From: an uncultured Clostridia bacterium
GTDB lineage: Bacteria; Bacillota; Clostridia; Christensenellales; Borkfalkiaceae
Reading direction: 5' to 3'
NCBI GenBank assembly: GCA_947630245.1
Contig: CANRGR010000010.1
Location: forward strand, 1-33,448
Length of the DNA: 33,448 bases
Shown: one piece after another, positions 26,566 through 33,448 of the stretch
Layout of the letters: each line of letters starts with the position of its first letter
How positions within the stretch are numbered: position 1 is the stretch's first letter
Made by a program: the position numbers and the translations under genes
Notes under the pieces: model-generated
Seen by the model: only the letters and a program-made list of their open reading frames with translations
What the model was told of the DNA's origin: nothing
Databases searched by the model: none

Positions 26566-28314
26566 ATCAAACAAAGACTATCGGACTATTCAATCACTGT
26601 CCTACGAAAGAGGTTATTTGCCATCATTTTGGCAATAACCTTTCTTTTTTGCCTTTTTTTGTCCCGCTTCCTCTATGTCCAGCTCATCTGGCGGGAGGAT
26701 CTCGTCTACCGCGCCCTCGACCAGTGGACGCGGGAGATTCCCGTCACCGCCTCGCGCGGCAGAATTTTCGACCGCAACGGGGAATTGCTCGCGGGCAACG
26801 AGAGCGCGTATACCGTCTATGCCCGCGCCAACGCAGTCAAGGATCCCGAGTATTCCGCGCGCGTCCTGTCGTCTCTGACCGGGCTCGGATACGACGGGAT
26901 CTACCAAAAGCTCACCGACCGCTCCCGTTCGGAGATCACCGTCGTCAAACAGGCGGAGAAGTCCTTCGTCCGTTCCATCGAGGGGGCGAATCTTCCCGGG
27001 GTGTATTACGCGCGGGACAACAAGCGGATCTATCCCTACGGCAGTCTCGCCGGGCAGGTGATCGGCTTCACGTCGGAGGGAAAATCCGGGACGACGGGCG
27101 TCGAGCTCTTCTACAATTCCTTCTTGAAGGGGGAGGACGGGGAGATTCTCTATGACACCGATCTCGTCGGCGTCGAGCTCGAAGGCGCGAGCGCGGCGTA
27201 TCTTCCCGCGACGGACGGGCTCGACGTCACGCTCACTCTCGATTACCGCATTCAGGCGATCGCCGAGGAGGCGATGGGCAGGGTTCTCGAAACGTCCTCC
27301 GCAAAGGCGGCGCAGGCGGTTGTCATTGATCCCGGGGATTTCTCCGTGCTGGCGATGGTCAATCTGCCCTGTTTCGATCTCAACGACCCGCCCCGCGACG
27401 ATCTCTCCGCGCTCAATGCGCTCTCCCGCAATCGCCTCGTCAGCGACATCTATGAGCCCGGCTCGACGTTCAAAATCATCACCGCCGCCGCCGATCTCGA
27501 AGAATATCTGCGGGGAAATCCCGCCGCGCTCCCGCCCGATCACATCTTTCCGAGCAGCCGCACCCGTTCGGTGGACGGCACGACGATCAAGTGTTGGAGC
27601 GATCATAAAAACGGAAAACATGCCAACCAGACCCTCGCCGAGGCGTTGAACAACAGCTGTAACCCCTGTTTCGTCGATCTCGCGCTCTCGCTCGGGACGG
27701 AGACCTTCTATTCCTATCTCGGGGCGTTCCGCTTCGGCAGGGCGACGGGCGTCGACTTTTCGGGCGAGTCGATCGGAATGCTCCTGCCCGAGGCGACGGT
27801 GCGGGACTGCGATCTTGCGCGCATCGGGTTCGGGCAGACGATCGCCGTCTCGCCGTTGCAGCTCGCGTGCGCCGCGGCGTCCGCCGTCAACGGAGGGTAC
27901 TACTATACCCCGCATCTGCTCAAATCCATCTCTGCGGACGACGGCTACGTCTTACAGCGGACGGAAAAGACGTTGATCGGCAGAACGATCGGGGAAGAGG
28001 CGTCGGCGATGCTCGCGGGCATGCTCGAAGGGGTCGTCAGGGACGGGAGCGGCAAACACGCCTACATCGAGGGATACCGCGTCGGCGGAAAGACGGGCAC
28101 CGCCCAGAAATACGAGAACGGACAGATCGCGCAGGGGAAGTACGTCTCCTCCTTCGTGGGCTTTTTCCCCGCAGACAAGCCGCGCTATCTCGCCCTCGTC
28201 ATCGTGGACGAACCGCAGGGGTCCTATTACGGCAGTACCGTCGCCGCGCCGTGCGCCAAAGAAATTTTCGAAGGGATCATCGACGTGATGAACATCGCGC
28301 CGTCGGGAGGCTGA
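26566..28314 (+). CDS. ftsI: Class B penicillin-binding protein (FtsI/PBP2/SpoVD-like); probable non-canonical AUC start
   Basis: TASRGRIFDRNGELLA, EPGSTFKI, NNSCNPCF, GGKTGTAQK. No ATG/GTG/TTG between the in-frame stop at 26533 and TTG 26629; GGAGGT at 26555-26560 precedes ATC 26566. Confidence 0.85.
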   Translation: MKQRLSDYSITVLRKRLFAIILAITFLFCLFLSRFLYVQLIWREDLVYRALDQWTREIPVTASRGRIFDRNGELLAGNESAYTVYARANAVKDPEYSARVLSSLTGLGYDGIYQKLTDRSRSEITVVKQAEKSFVRSIEGANLPGVYYARDNKRIYPYGSLAGQVIGFTSEGKSGTTGVELFYNSFLKGEDGEILYDTDLVGVELEGASAAYLPATDGLDVTLTLDYRIQAIAEEAMGRVLETSSAKAAQAVVIDPGDFSVLAMVNLPCFDLNDPPRDDLSALNALSRNRLVSDIYEPGSTFKIITAAADLEEYLRGNPAALPPDHIFPSSRTRSVDGTTIKCWSDHKNGKHANQTLAEALNNSCNPCFVDLALSLGTETFYSYLGAFRFGRATGVDFSGESIGMLLPEATVRDCDLARIGFGQTIAVSPLQLACAAASAVNGGYYYTPHLLKSISADDGYVLQRTEKTLIGRTIGEEASAMLAGMLEGVVRDGSGKHAYIEGYRVGGKTGTAQKYENGQIAQGKYVSSFVGFFPADKPRYLALVIVDEPQGSYYGSTVAAPCAKEIFEGIIDVMNIAPSGG

Positions 28315-28315
28315 T

Positions 28316-29749
28316 ATGAAACTATCCGCGCTTGCAAAGGAACTCAAAGGAGGAACCCTGAAAGGGGACGCGGAGATCTCCGCGCTCTGTACGGACAGCC
28401 GCGTCGCGGGGGAGGGAGATCTCTTCTTCTGTTTCCGCGGCGGACATGCCGACGCGCACGATTTTGCCGAGGAAGCGGTGATGCGGGGGGCTTCCGCCAT
28501 CGTATGCGAACGCCCGCTCCCGCTCTCCTGCCCGCAGCTCGTCGTAGAGGACGGGCGGAAGGCGATGGCGCTCCTTTCCGCCGCCTTCTACCGCCACCCC
28601 GAGCGCGCGATGCGCATGGTCGGCGTCACGGGCACCAACGGAAAGACGACGACCGCCCATCTCCTCCGCGCGATCCTCACCGAGGCGGGACGGCGCGCGG
28701 GGCTCATCGGAACGCTCGGCGCAAGCTATCTGGACCGCTCCGTTCCGCCCGATCTCACCACGCCCGATCCCGTGAGCCTCTTCTCCCTGCTCGCCGATAT
28801 GCGGGAGTGCGGCGTGCAGGACGTCGTGATGGAAGTCTCCGCGCACGCGCTCGCCCTCGGAAAGACCGATCCCATCCGCTTCGATGTGGCGATCTTCACC
28901 AATCTCACGCGCGATCATCTCGATTTCTTCGGCGATATGTCCGCCTACGGCGAGGCGAAAAAATCTCTCTTCACGCCCGCGCGCTGCAAATTTGCCGTGC
29001 TCAACGCGGACGACCCGTTCTCGCGCAAGCTCGGCGGCGTTCCGCACATGACCTACGGGCTCGATACCCCCGCCGACGCGTTTGCCTTCGTCGAGGAGGA
29101 GGGACTGCGGGGATGCAGGCTGCTCATCAATCTCGAAGACGAGCTCTGCGAGGCGGAACTGTCCCTCACGGGACGGCACAACGTCTCGAATGCGCTCGCC
29201 GCCGCCTGCGCCGCAAGCCGCCTCGGCGCGGATATGGACGCCGTTGCCCGCGGGATCGGCGGGACGAAGGGGGTGGACGGCCGTCTCGAATGGGTCGCCT
29301 CCTTCCGGGGCGCGGACATCTTTGTCGACTTCGCCCACACGCCCGACGGGCTCGAAAAGTCCCTCTCCGCCCTCCGTCCGCACTGCAAGGGCAGGCTCGT
29401 ACTGCTCTTCGGCTGCGGGGGGAACCGTGACGGTGGAAAGCGCGCACTCATGGGGGAGACCGCCGCGAAATTCGCCGACTTCACCGTGATCACCTCCGAC
29501 AACCCCCGCTACGAAGATCCCTGCGCCATCATCGGCGAGATCGAAAAGGGGTTCTCCGCGCGTTCCCGCTCCTATGTCGCCGTGGAGGACCGCGAAAGGG
29601 GAACGGAGTACGCCCTCCGCTCTCTCCAAAAGGGAGACGTTCTCCTCGTCGCGGGCAAGGGCGGGGAGACGTACCAGGAGATCATGGGAATAAAATACGA
29701 CTACAACGACAAAGCTGTAATCACGGCGCTCATCGGGAAACTGCAATGA
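28316..29749 (+). CDS. murE: UDP-MurNAc-tripeptide synthetase MurE, meso-DAP-type motif
   Basis: GVTGTNGKTTTAHLL, DFAHTPDGLE, DNPRYEDP (DNPR motif of DAP-adding MurE). Confidence 0.96.
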   Translation: MKLSALAKELKGGTLKGDAEISALCTDSRVAGEGDLFFCFRGGHADAHDFAEEAVMRGASAIVCERPLPLSCPQLVVEDGRKAMALLSAAFYRHPERAMRMVGVTGTNGKTTTAHLLRAILTEAGRRAGLIGTLGASYLDRSVPPDLTTPDPVSLFSLLADMRECGVQDVVMEVSAHALALGKTDPIRFDVAIFTNLTRDHLDFFGDMSAYGEAKKSLFTPARCKFAVLNADDPFSRKLGGVPHMTYGLDTPADAFAFVEEEGLRGCRLLINLEDELCEAELSLTGRHNVSNALAAACAASRLGADMDAVARGIGGTKGVDGRLEWVASFRGADIFVDFAHTPDGLEKSLSALRPHCKGRLVLLFGCGGNRDGGKRALMGETAAKFADFTVITSDNPRYEDPCAIIGEIEKGFSARSRSYVAVEDRERGTEYALRSLQKGDVLLVAGKGGETYQEIMGIKYDYNDKAVITALIGKLQ

Positions 29750-30693
29750 AGATTCTATCCTGTCTCCTTCTTTCCTTTGCCCTTTCCCTCCCGCTCTGCG
29801 CGGCGGAGATCCCGTTGCTCAGGCGGGTAGGGGCGGGGCAGAATATCCTTTCCTACGTCAAAGAACATGCGAGCAAGGGGGGCACGCCCACAATGGGCGG
29901 GCTCGCCTTCGTCCTCGCCGCCGCCCTCTCCGCCCTCTTTCTCTCAAAGGACGGGGACAAGCCCTTTTTCGTCGCCCTCGCCGTCGGGCTCGGCTATCTC
30001 GCCGTCGGCTTTCTCGACGATCTGCTCAAAAAGCTCCGCGGAAAGAATCTCGGGCTCCGTCCCTATCAGAAGATTTTTTTCCAGCTCGCGGTCGCCGTCG
30101 TCGCCTCCGTCTATTGCTGTCTCAACGGGCTCACCGTACTGCGGATCCCGTTCACCCGCCTCTCCTTTGCGATCGGCTGGTGGATGCTCCCGCTCGGCGT
30201 TCTGGTCTATCTCGCAACGGTCAACAGCGTCAATCTCACCGACGGGCTCGACGGGCTCGCCGGCTCGACCTGCGCCGTCTTTTTCCTCGTCCTCGGGATT
30301 CTGCTCTCCTTGCAGGGGGAGAGCGGCGCGACGTCGTCCCTCTGCCTCTGCCTCACGGGGGCGCTCGGGGCGTATCTCGTGTTCAACGTCAACCGCGCGA
30401 GCGTCTTTATGGGAGATACGGGCTCCCTCTCCCTCGGCGGGTTTGCCGCCTCCTGCGCGCTCTTCACGGGCAACGCCCTCGTGATCCCCATCCTCGGCGC
30501 GATGTTTGTCCTTTCAAGCATATCCGTCATCATTCAGGTAATATACTATAAAAAAACGGGCAAGCGCGTCTTTCTCATGGCGCCGATCCATCATCATTTT
30601 CAGGAGAAGGGATACACCGAAGGGAAGATCGCCTACGTCTATTCCGTGATCACGGCGGTGCTCGGAGGGCTCGTCTTGCTCCCGTTTGTCTGA
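29746..30693 (+). CDS. mraY: Phospho-MurNAc-pentapeptide transferase MraY
   Basis: KGGTPTMGGLAF, NLTDGLDGLAGS, FMGDTGSLSLGG, APIHHHFQEKGYTE. Confidence 0.97.
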   Translation: MKILSCLLLSFALSLPLCAAEIPLLRRVGAGQNILSYVKEHASKGGTPTMGGLAFVLAAALSALFLSKDGDKPFFVALAVGLGYLAVGFLDDLLKKLRGKNLGLRPYQKIFFQLAVAVVASVYCCLNGLTVLRIPFTRLSFAIGWWMLPLGVLVYLATVNSVNLTDGLDGLAGSTCAVFFLVLGILLSLQGESGATSSLCLCLTGALGAYLVFNVNRASVFMGDTGSLSLGGFAASCALFTGNALVIPILGAMFVLSSISVIIQVIYYKKTGKRVFLMAPIHHHFQEKGYTEGKIAYVYSVITAVLGGLVLLPFV

Positions 30694-30731
30694 TCCCCGC
30701 GGGCGACCCGCAGGGGAAAAAGGAGAATCGA

Positions 30732-32129
30732 ATGCTTTATTCTACCCAGACCTTTCTCGTGGCGGGGCTCTCCCGCTCGGGTATCGCGGCGTCGGAGTTT
30801 CTGCTCTCCCGCGGCGCAAGGGTGTACTGTTTCGACGACGTGGAGGAGGGCGCGGTCGCCGCAACCGCCGCCTCCCTCGCCGCAAAGGGATGTACGGTAA
30901 TACATAAAGAGGAGCTCGAACAGAGGGCGGCGGAGTGCGATATTCTCGTGCTCAGTCCCGGGATTCCCGTCGATCACCCGCTGCCCGTCTCCTTCCGCCG
31001 CGCGGGAAAGCGCATTCTCGGCGAGATGGAGCTCGGCGCGCTCGCGCTCCGCGCTCCCGCGGTCGCCGTCACGGGCACGAACGGCAAGACGACCACCGTC
31101 ACCATGCTCGACGGGATTTTCAAGGCGGCGGGAAAGAAGAGCGTCGCCTGCGGGAACATCGGCAGACCGCTCTCCTCCTGCGTCGACGAACTCGGCGAGG
31201 ACGGGCTCGCCGTCGTCGAAGTGTCCTCCTTCCAGCTCGAAACTCTCTCCTCCCTCCGCCCGCACGTCGCCGTCGTGCTCAACGTCACCGAGGATCATCT
31301 CAACCGCCATTACAACATGGACAACTACGTCTATCTCAAATCGCGCATTCTCAAAAACTGCGCGGAGAGCGAGTATGCCGTGCTCAACCACGACGATCCC
31401 ATCACCCGCTCGTTCGCCGAAAAGACGAAGGCAAAAGCGGTCTGGTTTTCCTTGCGCGAACCCGTGGACGGCGGATATCTCTCGGACGGCTGTTTCTGTT
31501 TCCGCGGGGAAAAGCTCTTTCCCGTTCCGGAGCTGCCCCTCGACGGCGATCATAACGCCGCAAACGCCCTCGCCGCCATCTGCGCGGCGAAGATCATGGG
31601 GGTGAAGTCCGAGACGATCGTCTCCGCCCTGAAAACCTTCCGCGGCGTCGCGCACCGCTTGCAGCGCATCGGCGAGATCGGCGGCGTGACCTTCATCGAC
31701 GACAGCAAGGCGACCAACGTGGATTCGGCGATCAAGGCGGTCGGAAGCGTGAAGGGGGAGAGCGTCTTGCTCGTCGGCGGGAAGGACAAGGGCTATTCGT
31801 ATGAGCCGCTCTTCGACGCGGTCAGAAATTCGGGCGTCGTCCACTGCGTCATCTACGGCGAGAACGCCTTCCGCATTCTCAACGCCGCCCTCAAAAAGGG
31901 ATTCACCGCCGTCACGCTCTGCCGTCCCTTCGACGTCGCCGTGCGCGTCGCCTATCTCACCGCAAAGCCCGGGCAGAATCTGCTGCTCTCGCCCGCGTCC
32001 GCGAGTTTTGACGCCTTCCGCAACTATGAGGAGCGGGGAGACAGGTTCCGCGAGCTCATGACTCTCCTCGCGGGGGAGAAAAAGCCGCAGGAAACGGCCG
32101 TGACGGAGGACGATTCCTTTGCCGAATAG
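30732..32129 (+). CDS. murD: UDP-MurNAc-L-alanine:D-glutamate ligase MurD
   Basis: VAVTGTNGKTTTVTML, EVSSFQLETL, NVTEDHLNRH, FIDDSKATNVDSAIKAV. Confidence 0.97.
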   Translation: MLYSTQTFLVAGLSRSGIAASEFLLSRGARVYCFDDVEEGAVAATAASLAAKGCTVIHKEELEQRAAECDILVLSPGIPVDHPLPVSFRRAGKRILGEMELGALALRAPAVAVTGTNGKTTTVTMLDGIFKAAGKKSVACGNIGRPLSSCVDELGEDGLAVVEVSSFQLETLSSLRPHVAVVLNVTEDHLNRHYNMDNYVYLKSRILKNCAESEYAVLNHDDPITRSFAEKTKAKAVWFSLREPVDGGYLSDGCFCFRGEKLFPVPELPLDGDHNAANALAAICAAKIMGVKSETIVSALKTFRGVAHRLQRIGEIGGVTFIDDSKATNVDSAIKAVGSVKGESVLLVGGKDKGYSYEPLFDAVRNSGVVHCVIYGENAFRILNAALKKGFTAVTLCRPFDVAVRVAYLTAKPGQNLLLSPASASFDAFRNYEERGDRFRELMTLLAGEKKPQETAVTEDDSFAE

Positions 32130-33261
32130 ACCAATCCGTCTCCGCGGCGGGGACGCGCGGACGAAGGGGGATCTTTGGTTTCTCTTTGCCGTTCTCCTGC
32201 TCGCCGCCTACGGGATCGTCTGCGTGTACTCCGCAAGCTCCTACAACGCCGAAGTGCAGTACGGCGATCCGCTGTTTTTCGTCAAGAAACAGATCCTCGG
32301 CTTTGTGCTCGGCACGGGCGCGATGATCGGAATCTCCTTTCTCCGCCCCGAACGCTTCCAAAAGCTCGGTCTGCCCGCCGTGCTTCTCTCCCTCGTCCTG
32401 CTCGCGCTCGTCTTTGTGCCCGGCGTGGGGAAGAGCAACTACGGCGCGACCCGCTGGATCGGCGTCGGGAGCTTCACCGTCCAGCCCTCCGAGATCGCAA
32501 AATACGCGCTCGTCCTCTTCTCGGCGGGCTTTTTTGCAAGAGATCCCGCCCGCATGCGGAGCTGGAAGGGCATCTTCGCCGTGCTCGGGACGGGACTTGC
32601 GATCTGCCTGCTCATCATGCTCGAACCCAACATGTCGGTGACGATGTGCGTCGGCGCGGTCACAATCGGCATGATCTTCCTCTCGGGCGCGCCCTTGAAG
32701 AAGATGGCGCTCATCGCCGTGCCCGTCCTCTTCGCCGTGCCCGCGCTCATCGTCGCGGAGCCGTACCGTCTCCGCCGCCTGTCCGCCTTCCTCGACCCGT
32801 GGGCTTCCCCCAAAGGGGAGGGATACCAGCTCATCCAATCCCTCTACGCCCTCGCAAACGGGAATTTTTTCGGAACGGGTCTCTTCCGCTCCCGCCAGAA
32901 ATACCGCTTTCTGCCCTTTGCGGAGAGCGACTTCATTCTCTCCGTCATCGCCGAAGAGACGGGCTTTTTCGGCGTGATTCTCCTCTTCTCCCTCATCGGA
33001 TTCATCCTCTGGCGGGGATTCCGCATCGCGCGGAACTGCGACAGCTTCTACGGCTACATGCTCGTCTCGGGCGTCATGCTCGTCTTTGCCGTACAGACCG
33101 CCCTCAACGCGCTCGTCGTCAGCGGCTGTATTCCCCCGACGGGGCTCCCGCTTCCGCTCATCAGCGCGGGGAATACGTCGCTCATCGTCACAATGGCGGC
33201 GATGGGGATCGTCTACGGCGTATCGAGGCACAACGGAAGGCGGGGAAGTCATAAGATGTAG
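32119..33261 (+). CDS. ftsW: Peptidoglycan glycosyltransferase FtsW/SpoVE (SEDS)
   Basis: TTG start 8 nt after GGAGGA; Y S A S S Y N A E V ..., GATRWIGVGSFTVQPSEIAKYALV, GCIPPTGLPLPLISAGNTSLI. Confidence 0.95.
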   Translation: MPNRPIRLRGGDARTKGDLWFLFAVLLLAAYGIVCVYSASSYNAEVQYGDPLFFVKKQILGFVLGTGAMIGISFLRPERFQKLGLPAVLLSLVLLALVFVPGVGKSNYGATRWIGVGSFTVQPSEIAKYALVLFSAGFFARDPARMRSWKGIFAVLGTGLAICLLIMLEPNMSVTMCVGAVTIGMIFLSGAPLKKMALIAVPVLFAVPALIVAEPYRLRRLSAFLDPWASPKGEGYQLIQSLYALANGNFFGTGLFRSRQKYRFLPFAESDFILSVIAEETGFFGVILLFSLIGFILWRGFRIARNCDSFYGYMLVSGVMLVFAVQTALNALVVSGCIPPTGLPLPLISAGNTSLIVTMAAMGIVYGVSRHNGRRGSHKM

Positions 33262-33272
33262 AGAGAAAAAAT

Positions 33273-33337
33273 ACGCAGGTCTGCGGACGCTCTTTCGGGG
33301 GCGTGCGCTTTGTCGGGTTGCGTCCGGCGGCTTGCGT
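33273..33337 (+). promoter_or_regulatory. Imperfect 18-bp stem in the ftsW-murA intergenic leader
   Basis: acgcaggtctgcggacgc (33273-33290) pairs with gcgtccggcggcttgcgt (33320-33337) with two mismatches and two G-U pairs; ends just before the murA RBS. Confidence 0.55.
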
Positions 33338-33352
33338 AAGGAGAGATGACTT

Positions 33353-33448
33353 ATGGATAAATTTATAATAGACGGGGGAAGGCGGCTCTGCGGCGCCGTA
33401 CGGCTGCAATCGGCAAAGAACGCCGTGCTGCCCCTCTTCGCCGCGTCT
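33353..33448 (+). CDS. murA: UDP-N-acetylglucosamine 1-carboxyvinyltransferase MurA, N-terminal fragment (runs off window)
   Basis: MDKFIIDGGRRLCGAVRLQSAKNAVLPLFAAS; RBS aaggagag upstream. Confidence 0.88.
   Translation, partial: MDKFIIDGGRRLCGAVRLQSAKNAVLPLFAAS

Overview
The window looks like a GC-rich chromosomal segment from a Clostridia-like Firmicute; the taxon is inferred only from gene content and order. From left to right it carries: the 3' end of a reading frame joining a CarB C-terminal (MGS-like) segment in frame to a DapF-like domain; a small membrane protein; an IscS/NifS-type cysteine desulfurase and thiI; a convergent class A PBP; a sir2-miaB-mutS-mutL-miaA-ynbB-like operon; an ABC-2 type exporter pair; a short-repeat array; a minus-strand xre/cupin-potABCD operon; rpsT (minus); murI; and a division/cell-wall (dcw) cluster mraZ-rsmH-ftsL-like-ftsI/PBP2-murE-mraY-murD-ftsW, then the start of murA. 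Most of it is housekeeping. I saw no CRISPR array, transposase, phage or defence genes. The observations I consider most worth checking are: (1) the CarB-DapF reading frame, whose DapF part appears to lack both catalytic cysteines and the GNPH motif, although MurE here has the meso-DAP-type DNPR motif; (2) a 24-bp AT-rich palindromic repeat (CATAGTAYTRTGTCWGACATAATA) present three times, twice inside genes and once over a start codon; (3) an ftsI/PBP2 gene with no ATG/GTG/TTG at the expected start but an AUC 5 nt after a perfect GGAGGT; (4) regulatory or structured DNA upstream of xre-pot, natAB-like and murA. All alignments to families are from memory; no database searches were run.
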